A program made the translations under genes and the position numbers. A stretch of 64,000 nucleotides of DNA from Paraburkholderia sp. IMGN_8. GTDB lineage: Bacteria > Pseudomonadota > Gammaproteobacteria > Burkholderiales > Burkholderiaceae. How positions within the stretch are numbered: position 1 is the first letter of the stretch; every line of letters begins with the position of its first letter. This document shows positions 23,493-31,556 of this stretch, one piece after another. The notes below the pieces were generated by a model, which was not told the origin of the DNA, ran no database searches, and saw only the letters and a program-made list of their open reading frames with translations. The stretch spans positions 310,001-374,000 of the forward strand of contig NZ_CP150900.1 in NCBI RefSeq assembly GCF_038050405.1, read 5' to 3'.

Positions 23493-23888
23493 ATGAGCAT
23501 GAGTGATCCTATCGCCGATATGCTGACTCGCATCCGCAACGCGCAGATGGTCGAGAAAGTTTCGGTGACAATGCCCTCGTCGAAAGTCAAGGTTGCGATT
23601 GCGCAGGTCCTGAAGGACGAAGGCTATATCGATGATTTCGCAGTGAAGTCCGAAGGTGCGAAGTCTGAATTGAACATCGTGTTGAAGTACTACGCTGGCC
23701 GTCCGGTTATCGAGCGCATTGAACGCGTTTCGAAGCCTGGTCTGCGTGTGTACCGCGGCCGTAACGACATCCCCGTGGTCATGAATGGCCTCGGCGTGGC
23801 AATCGTGTCGACGCCGAAGGGCGTGATGACGGACCGCAAGGCGCGTGCAACGGGCGTTGGCGGCGAAGTCATCTGCTACGTCGCTTAA
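23493..23888 (+). CDS. rpsH: 30S ribosomal protein S8
   Basis: This 131-residue protein is a primary binder of the central domain of 16S rRNA and, in E. coli, the repressor of the spc operon. [20 protein letters not shown] is the typical start. The C-terminal [10 protein letters not shown] and [20 protein letters not shown] segments hold the RNA-binding face. No S8-binding operator was identified here. Confidence 0.98.
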
Positions 23889-23906
23889 GGCCGAAAGGAG
23901 AGAAAC

Positions 23907-24437
23907 ATGTCTCGAGTAGGTAAAAGCCCGATCGCGCTGCAAGGCGCAGAAGTGGCCCTGAGCGACGAACGCATTACCGTCAAGGGCCCGCTGGGTACGA
24001 TTTCGCAGGCTGCGAACAGTCTCGTGAAGGTGGTGAACGACAACGGCACGCTGAAGTTCGAGCCGGTTGACGAAAGCCGCGAAGCGAATGCGATGTCGGG
24101 CACGATGCGCGCACTGGTTGCGAACATGGTGAACGGCGTGACGAAGGGTTTCGAGCGCAAGCTGACGCTGGTTGGCGTCGGTTACCGCGCACAAGCGCAA
24201 GGCGACAAGCTGAACCTGTCGCTGGGTTTCTCGCACCCTGTGGTGCACCAGATGCCGGAAGGCGTCAAGGCTGAAACCCCGACGCAAACCGAAATCGTGA
24301 TCAAGGGGATCAATAAGCAACAAGTTGGCCAGGTCGCTGCAGAAGTGCGCGGCTATCGCCCGCCGGAGCCCTACAAGGGCAAGGGTGTGCGCTACGCCAA
24401 CGAGGTTGTGATCCTCAAAGAAACGAAGAAGAAGTAA
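23907..24437 (+). CDS. rplF: 50S ribosomal protein L6
   Basis: This 176-residue protein lies near the factor-binding site of the 50S subunit. It is built of two related domains. The conserved C-terminal signature is visible as [20 protein letters not shown] followed by [13 protein letters not shown]. The N-terminus [16 protein letters not shown] is standard. The ribosome-binding site is aaggagag. Confidence 0.98.
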   Translation: MSRVGKSPIALQGAEVALSDERITVKGPLGTISQAANSLVKVVNDNGTLKFEPVDESREANAMSGTMRALVANMVNGVTKGFERKLTLVGVGYRAQAQGDKLNLSLGFSHPVVHQMPEGVKAETPTQTEIVIKGINKQQVGQVAAEVRGYRPPEPYKGKGVRYANEVVILKETKKK

Positions 24438-24449
24438 GGGTGCGCAATC

Positions 24450-24815
24450 ATGGATAAGACTCAATCTCGCCTGCGCCGCGCTCGTCAGACGCGTATCAAG
24501 ATCGCTGAGCTGCAGGTCGCGCGTCTCGCCGTGCATCGCACGAACACGCACATCTATGCGCAAGTGTTCTCGCCGTGCGGCACCAAGGTGCTCGCCAGCG
24601 CGTCGACGCTCGAAGCCGAAGTGCGTGCGCAACTGGCTGATCAGACGGGCAAGGGCGGCAACGTCGCTGCTGCGACCCTGATTGGTAAGCGCATTGCAGA
24701 AAAGGCTAAGGCTGCCGGCATCGAATCCGTCGCCTTCGACCGTTCTGGTTTCCGTTACCACGGCCGCGTGAAAGCGCTGGCTGATGCGGCACGCGAAGCC
24801 GGACTCAAGTTCTAA
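24450..24815 (+). CDS. rplR: 50S ribosomal protein L18
   Basis: This 121-residue 5S rRNA-binding protein works with L5 in the central protuberance. The basic N-terminal tail ([17 protein letters not shown]) contacts 5S rRNA. The core with [20 protein letters not shown] and the end [20 protein letters not shown] match the family. Confidence 0.98.
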   Translation: MDKTQSRLRRARQTRIKIAELQVARLAVHRTNTHIYAQVFSPCGTKVLASASTLEAEVRAQLADQTGKGGNVAAATLIGKRIAEKAKAAGIESVAFDRSGFRYHGRVKALADAAREAGLKF

Positions 24816-24829
24816 GGGAAGAATTCGTC

Positions 24830-25348
24830 ATGGCAAAGATGCAAGCGAAAGTTCAGGCTGACGAACGCGACGACGGCCTTCGTGAAAAAATGATTTCGGT
24901 CAACCGCGTGACCAAGGTCGTGAAGGGTGGCCGGATTCTCGGTTTCGCCGCACTGACCGTGGTTGGCGACGGTGATGGCCGCGTCGGTATGGGCAAGGGC
25001 AAGGCGAAGGAAGTGCCGGTCGCTGTTCAGAAGGCGATGGAACAGGCTCGCCGCAACATGTTCAAGGTGCCGCTTAAGAACGGTACCCTGCAGCACGAAG
25101 TGCACGGTAAGCACGGCGCATCGATGGTCCTCCTCGCTCCCGCGAAGGACGGTACCGGTGTGATCGCTGGCGGCCCGATGCGCGCAGTGTTCGACGTGAT
25201 GGGCGTGCAGAACGTTGTGGCCAAGAGCCACGGTTCGACGAACCCGTACAACCTCGTTCGTGCAACGCTCGACGGTCTGCGCAAGCAGTCCACGCCGGGT
25301 GACATCGCGGCGAAGCGTGGCAAGTCCGTCGAAGATATTCTGGGCTAA
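24830..25348 (+). CDS. rpsE: 30S ribosomal protein S5
   Basis: This 172-residue protein at the mRNA entry site influences decoding accuracy. The loop tied to spectinomycin resistance ([20 protein letters not shown]) looks wild type. It continues with [20 protein letters not shown] and the C-terminal domain [18 protein letters not shown]. It precedes rpmD. Confidence 0.98.
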   Translation: MAKMQAKVQADERDDGLREKMISVNRVTKVVKGGRILGFAALTVVGDGDGRVGMGKGKAKEVPVAVQKAMEQARRNMFKVPLKNGTLQHEVHGKHGASMVLLAPAKDGTGVIAGGPMRAVFDVMGVQNVVAKSHGSTNPYNLVRATLDGLRKQSTPGDIAAKRGKSVEDILG

Positions 25349-25359
25349 AGGTGGACACC

Positions 25360-25542
25360 ATGTCTGATAAAACTGTCAAGGTCCAGCTCGTCAAGAGCCT
25401 GATCGGCACCCGTGAAACGCACCGTGCGACGGTGCGTGGCCTGGGCCTGCGCCGACTCAACTCGGTTAGCGAGTTGCAGGACACGCCGGCTGTGCGCGGC
25501 ATGATCAACAAGGTTTCGTACCTCGTTAAGGTCATCAGCTAA
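25360..25542 (+). CDS. rpmD: 50S ribosomal protein L30
   Basis: This 60-residue protein of the 50S subunit starts at ATG 25360 ([18 protein letters not shown]); the GTG nine bases upstream is rejected because the family begins near the ATG. The central [20 protein letters not shown] motif is characteristic. It lies between rpsE and rplO. Confidence 0.96.
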   Translation: MSDKTVKVQLVKSLIGTRETHRATVRGLGLRRLNSVSELQDTPAVRGMINKVSYLVKVIS

Positions 25543-25571
25543 GCGGCTGACCAGGACTCAAGGAGTTGATA

Positions 25572-26006
25572 ATGGAATTGAATAACCTGAAGCCGGCTGA
25601 AGGTTCGAAGCACGCTAAGCGTCGCGTCGGCCGCGGTATCGGCTCCGGTCTGGGCAAGACTGCTGGCCGTGGTCACAAGGGTCAGAAGTCGCGTTCGGGT
25701 GGCTTTCACAAGGTTGGCTTCGAAGGCGGTCAAATGCCGCTGCAACGTCGCCTGCCGAAGCGTGGTTTCACCTCGCTGACGAAGGAATTCGTCGGTGAAG
25801 TGCGTCTCTCTGATCTGGAAAAGCTGCCGGTCGACGAAATCGATCTGTTGGCTCTTAAGCAAGCCGGCCTGGTCGGTGAGTTGATCAAGAGCGCCAAGAT
25901 CATCGCGACGGGCGAGCTGAAGCGCAAGATCGTTGTGAAGGGTCTGGGTGCGACGAAGGGTGCGCGCGCTGCTATTGAAGCAGCCGGCGGCTCTTTTGCC
26001 GAGTAA
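25572..26006 (+). CDS. rplO: 50S ribosomal protein L15
   Basis: This 144-residue late-assembly protein has a long glycine/arginine-rich N-terminal extension ([20 protein letters not shown]) and a globular C-terminus. ATG 25572 ([20 protein letters not shown]) is chosen; the open frame begins at a TTG six bases earlier. The ribosome-binding site is aaggag. It precedes secY, as in most bacteria. Confidence 0.97.
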   Translation: MELNNLKPAEGSKHAKRRVGRGIGSGLGKTAGRGHKGQKSRSGGFHKVGFEGGQMPLQRRLPKRGFTSLTKEFVGEVRLSDLEKLPVDEIDLLALKQAGLVGELIKSAKIIATGELKRKIVVKGLGATKGARAAIEAAGGSFAE

Positions 26007-26052
26007 CGCGCAAGTTATTTGCCGTCACTAGCATTTGCATCGGAGAAGGTAC

Positions 26053-27399
26053 TTGGCTAACAGCCCGAGTCTCGCAAAACCCGGTCGCAGCGCGGCGAAG
26101 TTTGGCGATCTGCGTCGGCGGGCAGTGTTCCTGCTGCTGGCGCTGATCGTCTACCGTATCGGCGCGCACATTCCGGTGCCGGGTATCGACCCGGACCAAC
26201 TGGCAAAGCTGTTCCAAAGCCAGTCGGGCGGCATCCTTGGCATGTTCAACATGTTCTCGGGTGGCGCACTTTCGCGGTTCACGATTTTTGCGCTGGGGAT
26301 CATGCCGTATATTTCGGCGTCGATCATCATGCAGTTGTTGGCGATTGTCTCGCCGCAGCTGGAAGCGCTAAAAAAGGAAGGGCAGGCTGGTCAACGGAAG
26401 ATTACGCAATACACGCGTATCTTTACGGTCCTGCTGGCGACATTCCAGGCGTTCGGCATCGCCGTCGCATTGGAAAATCAGCCGGGCCTGGTGATCGATC
26501 CGGGGATGGTGTTTCGGTTGACGACGGTCGTGACGCTGGTGACCGGCACGATGTTCCTGATGTGGCTGGGTGAGCAGATCACGGAACGTGGCCTTGGTAA
26601 CGGTATCTCGATCATCATTTTCGGCGGTATTGCGGCGGGTTTCCCGAACGCAATCGGTGGTCTTTTCGAACTGGTGCGAACCGGCTCAATGAGCATCATC
26701 TCCGCGATTATCGTGGTCGCGCTGATTGCTGCAGTGACGTATCTGGTGGTGTTCATCGAACGCGGCCAGCGCAAGATTCTTGTGAACTACGCCAAGCGGC
26801 AAGTCGGTAACAAGATTTACGGCGGACAGTCTTCACATCTGCCGCTGAAGCTGAACATGTCGGGCGTGATTCCGCCGATCTTTGCATCGTCGATCATTCT
26901 CTTCCCGGCAACCATCCTGAACTGGTTTAGTTCGGGGTCGCGTACCAGCTGGTTCGCAGACACGTTGCACAACGTGGCCGAAGCCCTTAAGCCCGGTCAA
27001 CCCGTGTACGTGTTGCTGTACGCGTTGGCGATCGTTTTCTTCTGTTTTTTCTACACCGCGTTGGTGTTCAACAGCAGAGAAACGGCCGACAACCTGAAAA
27101 AGAGTGGCGCTTTCGTCCCAGGCATCCGCCCGGGCGATCAAACGGCGCGATATATCGACCGCATCCTCACGCGTCTGACGCTGGCCGGTGCGATCTACAT
27201 CGTGTTTGTTTGTCTGCTGCCCGAGTTTCTGGTGCTGCGCTGGAACGTGCCGTTTTATTTTGGTGGAACGTCGCTGCTGATCATTGTCGTCGTCACAATG
27301 GATTTCATGGCGCAGGTGCAGTCGTACGTTATGTCGCAACAGTATGAATCGCTGCTGAAGAAAGCTAATTTCAAAGGCGGCGGCGTCCCGATGCGTTGA
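26053..27399 (+). CDS. secY: protein translocase subunit SecY
   Basis: This 448-residue channel protein forms the SecYEG pore in the inner membrane. Ten membrane segments are visible, the first being [19 protein letters not shown]. The plug region follows near [18 protein letters not shown]. Other signatures are [18 protein letters not shown] and the cytoplasmic loop with [19 protein letters not shown]. The start is TTG 26053 ([19 protein letters not shown]) with ggagaagg upstream; codons before it lack family similarity. It ends nine bases before infA. Confidence 0.97.
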   Translation: MANSPSLAKPGRSAAKFGDLRRRAVFLLLALIVYRIGAHIPVPGIDPDQLAKLFQSQSGGILGMFNMFSGGALSRFTIFALGIMPYISASIIMQLLAIVSPQLEALKKEGQAGQRKITQYTRIFTVLLATFQAFGIAVALENQPGLVIDPGMVFRLTTVVTLVTGTMFLMWLGEQITERGLGNGISIIIFGGIAAGFPNAIGGLFELVRTGSMSIISAIIVVALIAAVTYLVVFIERGQRKILVNYAKRQVGNKIYGGQSSHLPLKLNMSGVIPPIFASSIILFPATILNWFSSGSRTSWFADTLHNVAEALKPGQPVYVLLYALAIVFFCFFYTALVFNSRETADNLKKSGAFVPGIRPGDQTARYIDRILTRLTLAGAIYIVFVCLLPEFLVLRWNVPFYFGGTSLLIIVVVTMDFMAQVQSYVMSQQYESLLKKANFKGGGVPMR

Positions 27400-27407
27400 A
27401 AGGACTT

Positions 27408-27626
27408 ATGGCCAAAGACGATGTTATCCAGATGCAGGGTGAAGTCATCGAAAACCTGCCTAACGCTACCTTTAGGGTGAAGCTGGAAAACGGCCATGTC
27501 GTATTGGGACACATATCCGGCAAGATGCGGATGCACTACATCCGAATCTTGCCGGGCGACAAGGTGACGGTTGAATTGACGCCTTACGATCTGTCGCGTG
27601 CGCGGATCGTGTTCCGGGCGAAGTGA
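27408..27626 (+). CDS. infA: translation initiation factor IF-1
   Basis: This 72-residue OB-fold (S1-type) protein occupies the ribosomal A site during initiation. ATG 27408 ([19 protein letters not shown]) is chosen; an in-frame upstream start at 27396 lies within the secY end. [20 protein letters not shown] and [20 protein letters not shown] are the usual signatures. It lies between secY and rpmJ. Confidence 0.97.
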   Translation: MAKDDVIQMQGEVIENLPNATFRVKLENGHVVLGHISGKMRMHYIRILPGDKVTVELTPYDLSRARIVFRAK

Positions 27627-27646
27627 TTTGAAAAAAGGGTAATATC

Positions 27647-27763
27647 ATGAAAGTGATGGCATCGGTTAAGCGCATTTGCCGCAATTGCAAGATCATCAAG
27701 CGCAAAGGCGTTGTGCGCGTGATTTGCAGCTCTGATCCGCGCCACAAACAGCGTCAAGGCTGA
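27647..27763 (+). CDS. rpmJ: 50S ribosomal protein L36 (zinc-binding form)
   Basis: This 38-residue protein reads [20 protein letters not shown] and ends [11 protein letters not shown]. Three cysteines and one histidine (CRNC, then C and H) form the zinc ribbon, so it is the C+ type. The ribosome-binding site is aaaaaggg. It sits in its usual place between infA and rpsM and is short enough to be missed by gene finders. Confidence 0.95.
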
Positions 27764-27804
27764 ACGCCGCGCTTTTGCTTGCGCTTTTTGTTTGAGGAAA
27801 AACA

Positions 27805-28170
27805 ATGGCTCGTATCGCAGGGGTTAACATCCCGAATCACCAGCATACCGAAATCGGCCTGACGGCAATTTACGGTATCGGCCGCACGCGCTCGCGCGAC
27901 ATTTGCGTCGCTGCTGGTGTGGCATTTTCGAAGAAGGTCAAGGACCTGAACGACGCAGACCTCGAAAAGCTGCGTGAAGAAGTCGGCAAGTTCATCGTTG
28001 AAGGCGATCTGCGCCGTGAAACGACGATGAACATCAAGCGCCTGATGGATCTCGGCTGCTACCGTGGCGTGCGTCACCGCAAGGGTCTGCCCCTGCGTGG
28101 CCAACGCACGCGTACGAATGCCCGTACGCGCAAGGGTCCGCGTCGTGCAGCGCAATCGCTGAAGAAGTAA
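27805..28170 (+). CDS. rpsM: 30S ribosomal protein S13
   Basis: This 121-residue protein of the 30S head forms bridges to the 50S subunit and contacts the P-site tRNA with its basic tail. The helix-two-turn-helix part contains [20 protein letters not shown]. The tail has [20 protein letters not shown] and [10 protein letters not shown]. The 41-base gap from rpmJ has a small gcgc...gcgc hairpin followed by five T, possibly a weak attenuator at the start of the alpha cluster. Confidence 0.98.
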
Positions 28171-28198
28171 GCGGAACTGACAGTTACAGGAAAACGTA

Positions 28199-28603
28199 AT
28201 GGCTAAGGCTTCGAACAACTCCGCGGCGCAACGCGTTCGCAAGAAGGTCAAGAAGAACGTCGCCGAGGGCGTGGTTCACGTTCACGCGTCGTTCAACAAC
28301 ACCATCATCACGATCACCGATCGTCAAGGCAACGCACTTGCTTGGGCAACGTCGGGTGGTCAGGGCTTCAAGGGCTCGCGTAAGTCGACGCCGTTTGCAG
28401 CTCAGGTGGCAGCCGAATCGGCCGGCCGCGTGGCGATGGAATACGGCGTGAAGAACCTCGAAGTGCGGATCAAGGGCCCCGGTCCTGGCCGTGAGTCCGC
28501 GGTGCGCGCGTTGCATGGTCTTGGTATCAAGATCACCGCGATCTCCGACGTGACCCCGGTCCCGCACAACGGCTGCCGTCCGCCGAAGCGTCGTCGTATC
28601 TAA
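28199..28603 (+). CDS. rpsK: 30S ribosomal protein S11
   Basis: This 134-residue protein of the 30S platform lies near the mRNA exit. The conserved [20 protein letters not shown] and [20 protein letters not shown] are present, as is the C-terminal [17 protein letters not shown]. It follows rpsM by 28 bases. A 158-base gap separates it from rpsD. Confidence 0.98.
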   Translation: MAKASNNSAAQRVRKKVKKNVAEGVVHVHASFNNTIITITDRQGNALAWATSGGQGFKGSRKSTPFAAQVAAESAGRVAMEYGVKNLEVRIKGPGPGRESAVRALHGLGIKITAISDVTPVPHNGCRPPKRRRI

Positions 28604-28761
28604 GACGCTGTTTTGGCAAGCGCCTGTTGCCGCCGGGGTTTGAAAACCGGTGACGACGGGCTGCTTGCGCTTTGATGAATTGACTAAGCCCACCGTTCGG
28701 CCCAAAGGGTTCGGACTAGCGCGGACGCGAGTTCGCGTGATCAATCAACGAAGGAATCAAC

Positions 28762-29385
28762 GTGGCACGTTATATCGGCCCTAAGGCCAAGCTGTCCCGC
28801 CGTGAAGGCACTGACCTCTTCCTGAAGAGCGCCCGTCGTTCGCTGGCTGACAAGTGCAAGCTTGACAGCAAGCCCGGCCAGCATGGCCGCACCTCGGGCG
28901 CACGTACGTCCGATTACGGCACGCAGCTGCGCGAAAAGCAAAAAGTGAAGCGCATCTACGGTGTCTTGGAGCGTCAATTCCGCCGTTACTTCGCTGAAGC
29001 TGACCGCCTGAAGGGCAACACGGGTGAAAACCTGCTGCAATTGCTCGAATCGCGTCTGGACAACGTCGTGTATCGCATGGGTTTCGGCTCGACGCGCGCT
29101 GAAGCACGTCAGCTCGTGAGCCACAAGGCGATCGTGGTTAACGGCGTCGTGTCGAACATCCCGTCGATGCAAGTGAAGGCAGGCGACGTCGTCGCAGTGC
29201 GCGAACAAAAGAAGAAGCAAGCGCGCATTCTCGAAGCGCTGTCGCTGGCTGAGCAAGGCGGTCTGCCGAGCTGGGTCGCTGTCGATTCGAAGAAGTTCGA
29301 AGGCACGTTCAAGCAAAAGCCGGAACGCAGCGACATCGCTGGCGATATCAACGAAAGCCTGATCGTCGAATTGTATTCGCGGTAA
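28762..29385 (+). CDS. rpsD: 30S ribosomal protein S4
   Basis: This 207-residue protein nucleates 30S body assembly and affects translational accuracy. The start is GTG 28762 ([20 protein letters not shown]). The S4 RNA-binding domain is at about 97-160 with [20 protein letters not shown]. It is the zinc-free form, with a single cysteine in [18 protein letters not shown]. In E. coli S4 is the translational repressor of the alpha operon; the 158-base gap upstream may carry a leader, but no clear S4 site was recognised. Confidence 0.98.
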   Translation: MARYIGPKAKLSRREGTDLFLKSARRSLADKCKLDSKPGQHGRTSGARTSDYGTQLREKQKVKRIYGVLERQFRRYFAEADRLKGNTGENLLQLLESRLDNVVYRMGFGSTRAEARQLVSHKAIVVNGVVSNIPSMQVKAGDVVAVREQKKKQARILEALSLAEQGGLPSWVAVDSKKFEGTFKQKPERSDIAGDINESLIVELYSR

Positions 29386-29395
29386 TCGGATTAAC

Positions 29396-29455
29396 GGCCG
29401 GGGCACCCCGATTGCGTTGCGCAAGGGGGCGTCTCGGCTGTTTATTTTCAGGTTG
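29396..29455 (+). promoter_or_regulatory. G/C-rich hairpin in the rpsD-rpoA gap
   Basis: An imperfect hairpin pairs gccggggcacccc with gggggcgtctcggc around a loop with a ttgcg/cgcaa stem, followed by tgtttatttt. It resembles an attenuator between rpsD and rpoA. It may instead be part of the rpoA leader. Confidence 0.35.
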
Positions 29456-29509
29456 TTACCGGTCAGCCTTATCGGTGTAACGAGCCGAGGGTATTGAAAA
29501 GGAAAACCT

Positions 29510-30487
29510 ATGCAAACCAGTTTGTTGAAGCCCAAGATCATCGCAGTTGAATCGCTTGGTGAGAGCCACGCGAAAGTGGTCATGGAACCGTTTGAACGCG
29601 GTTACGGCCACACCTTGGGTAACGCGCTCCGGCGCGTACTGCTGTCGTCGATGATCGGCTATGCGCCGACCGAAGTGACGATCGCAGGCGTCGTACATGA
29701 ATACTCGACGCTCGACGGTGTGCAAGAGGATGTGGTCAACCTGTTGTTGAACCTGAAGGGCGTAGTGTTCAAGCTGCATAACCGTGACGAAGTGACGGTT
29801 ACGCTGCGCAAGGAAGGCGAAGGCGTTGTCACTGCTGGCGACATCGAACTCGCGCACGATTGCGAAGTGATCAACCCGGATCACGTGATTGCGCATCTGT
29901 CGAAGGGCGGCAAGCTCGATGTGCAGATCAAGGTCGAAAAGGGCCGTGGTTATGTGCCGGGCAACGTGCGTCGTTACGGCGAAGAGTCGGCCAAGATCAT
30001 CGGCCGTATCGTGCTGGACGCGTCGTTCTCGCCGGTTCGCCGGGTGAGCTACGCTGTTGAAAGCGCGCGTGTCGAACAGCGTACCGATCTCGACAAGCTC
30101 GTGATGAACATCGAAACCAACGGTGTTATCTCGCCGGAAGAAGCGATCCGTCAATCGGCGCGTATTCTGGTCGATCAACTGTCGGTGTTCGCTGCTCTGG
30201 AAGGCACGGAAGCTACGGCAGAAGCGCCGTCGCGTGCGCCGCAGATCGATCCGATCCTGCTGCGTCCGGTCGATGATCTCGAACTGACGGTTCGTTCCGC
30301 GAACTGCCTGAAGGCCGAGAACATCTACTATATCGGCGACCTGATCCAGCGCACGGAAAACGAACTGCTCAAGACCCCGAATCTGGGTCGCAAGTCGTTG
30401 AACGAAATCAAGGAAGTACTGGCGTCGCGTGGTTTGACGCTCGGCATGAAGCTCGAAAACTGGCCGCCGGCTGGTCTCGACAAGTAA
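29510..30487 (+). CDS. rpoA: RNA polymerase alpha subunit
   Basis: This 325-residue subunit nucleates polymerase assembly. The N-terminal dimerisation domain (about 1-230) includes [20 protein letters not shown]. The flexible linker is near 235-250. The C-terminal domain with [19 protein letters not shown] and [19 protein letters not shown] binds UP elements and activators. The ribosome-binding site is aaagga. It lies between rpsD and rplQ, as in most proteobacteria. Confidence 0.99.
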
Positions 30488-30512
30488 TCCCGGGACAGAA
30501 CCCGCCGCTGCA

Positions 30513-30560
30513 CTGGCACAGACGCGGATTTTCCTTTAAAATCCGCGTCTTGTCTTTTTT
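30513..30560 (+). promoter_or_regulatory. promoter-like element within a perfect inverted repeat, rpoA-rplQ gap
   Basis: agacgcggatttt (30520-30532) is perfectly complementary to aaaatccgcgtct (30538-30550) around a five-base loop, followed by tgtctttttt, which looks like an intrinsic terminator. TAAAAT (30537-30542) at the loop and right arm, 18 bases after CTGGCA (30513-30518), also resembles a promoter for rplQ. Terminator and promoter may thus share the same bases. Confidence 0.6.
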
Positions 30561-30574
30561 CACTACCGGCCCGT

Positions 30575-30602
30575 GCGCTCACACCTTTCGGGTGATCGAG
30601 CG
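30575..30602 (+). promoter_or_regulatory. hairpin in the rplQ leader
   Basis: cgctc and gagcg enclose cacc-tttcg-ggtg, a two-part hairpin about 45 bases before the rplQ start. The role is unknown. Confidence 0.35.
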
Positions 30603-30645
30603 CGATAGAAGAGCTGGACCAAAACTTTGAATCAAAGGAATTAAC

Positions 30646-31038
30646 ATGCGTCACCGTCATGGTCTGCGGAAACTGAACCGCACGAGCAGCCACCGTCTGG
30701 CAATGCTCCGTAACATGTCCAACTCGCTGATCGAGCACGAAGTCATCAAGACCACGCTGCCGAAGGCGAAAGAACTCCGTAAAGTCGTCGAGCCGCTGAT
30801 CACGCTCGGCAAGAAGCCGTCGCTGGCAAATCGTCGTCTGGCGTTCAACCGCCTGCGCGATCGTGACTCGGTCACGAAGCTGTTCGAAGTGCTGGGCCCG
30901 CGTTACGCGACCCGTCCGGGCGGCTACCTGCGCGTTCTGAAGTTCGGTTTCCGCGTCGGCGACAATGCACCGATGGCATTGGTCGAATTGCTCGACCGTC
31001 CGGAAGTCGAAGAAACCGAAGTGCAAGAAGCTGAGTAA
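30646..31038 (+). CDS. rplQ: 50S ribosomal protein L17
   Basis: This 130-residue 23S rRNA-binding protein lies near the tunnel exit. The family pattern [20 protein letters not shown] is followed by [20 protein letters not shown] and [20 protein letters not shown]. The ribosome-binding site is aaagga. It is the last gene of the ribosomal block, and a terminator follows. Confidence 0.98.
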   Translation: MRHRHGLRKLNRTSSHRLAMLRNMSNSLIEHEVIKTTLPKAKELRKVVEPLITLGKKPSLANRRLAFNRLRDRDSVTKLFEVLGPRYATRPGGYLRVLKFGFRVGDNAPMALVELLDRPEVEETEVQEAE

Positions 31039-31059
31039 GCTTTTTAGCATCGACGAAAA

Positions 31060-31086
31060 AGCCAGGCTTTGAGCCTGGCTTTTTTG
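31060..31086 (+). terminator. terminator of the alpha (S4) operon
   Basis: A nine-base arm agccaggct (31060-31068) pairs with agcctggct (31072-31080) and six T follow. It lies 21 bases after the rplQ stop. Confidence 0.9.
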
Positions 31087-31111
31087 TTTGTGGCGTCGGG
31101 TGTCGCTGTGG

Positions 31112-31215
31112 CCGGCCAGGCACGGTGGCCAAATGCCGCAGGCGACAAGTGGGCGGGCCTGCGGTACCGCAAAGCTAGGTGATACGATAACGGCACCTGA
31201 ACCGTGCCTGGCCGG
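31112..31215 (+). repeat. 104-bp inverted-repeat element overlapping the cutA leader
   Basis: ccggccaggcacggt (31112-31126) is perfectly complementary to accgtgcctggccgg (31201-31215), 15 bp with 74 bases between. Inside are a second inverted repeat, ccgcagg / cctgcgg (31136-31142 / 31158-31164), and the palindrome tgcggtaccgca (31160-31171). The right arm ends within the cutA ribosome-binding site (ggag), nine bases before the GTG start. It may be a structured leader or a small miniature element. Confidence 0.65.
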
Positions 31216-31223
31216 AGCCTTCT

Positions 31224-31556
31224 GTGAGCGCGAATGTGACCTTGATTCTGACGACGCTGCCGGATGCCGCCGCTGCTCAGAAGCTCGCGGCAGAGGCGCT
31301 GGCTGCGCGGCTATGTGCCTGCGTCACGCAGTTGGGCGCGGTGCAGTCCAGCTATCACTGGCAGGGCGCGATCGAAACTGTGCAGGAGATCCAGTTGCTG
31401 TTCAAGACGAGCGCTGTACGCGCGCTGGAACTCGAGCAGTACATTCAGGCGCACCATCCCTACGACACGCCGGAAATCCTCTTATGGCAAGCGACGGCAT
31501 CGGCCGCGTACGGCCAGTGGATCACTGCTGAAACCCAACGCCCTCTCCATGTTTAA
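31224..31556 (+). CDS. cutA: divalent-cation tolerance protein CutA
   Basis: This 110-residue trimeric protein is of the CutA1 family, linked to copper and other divalent metal tolerance. Its exact function is unsettled. The start is GTG 31224 with ggag upstream. Family signatures are LAARLCACVTQLGAVQSSYH, then WQGAIETVQEIQLLFKT and HHPYDTPEIL near the C-terminus. Its last eight bases overlap the dsbD start in another frame, so it is probably cotranscribed and coupled with dsbD. Confidence 0.93.
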   Translation: MSANVTLILTTLPDAAAAQKLAAEALAARLCACVTQLGAVQSSYHWQGAIETVQEIQLLFKTSAVRALELEQYIQAHHPYDTPEILLWQATASAAYGQWITAETQRPLHV

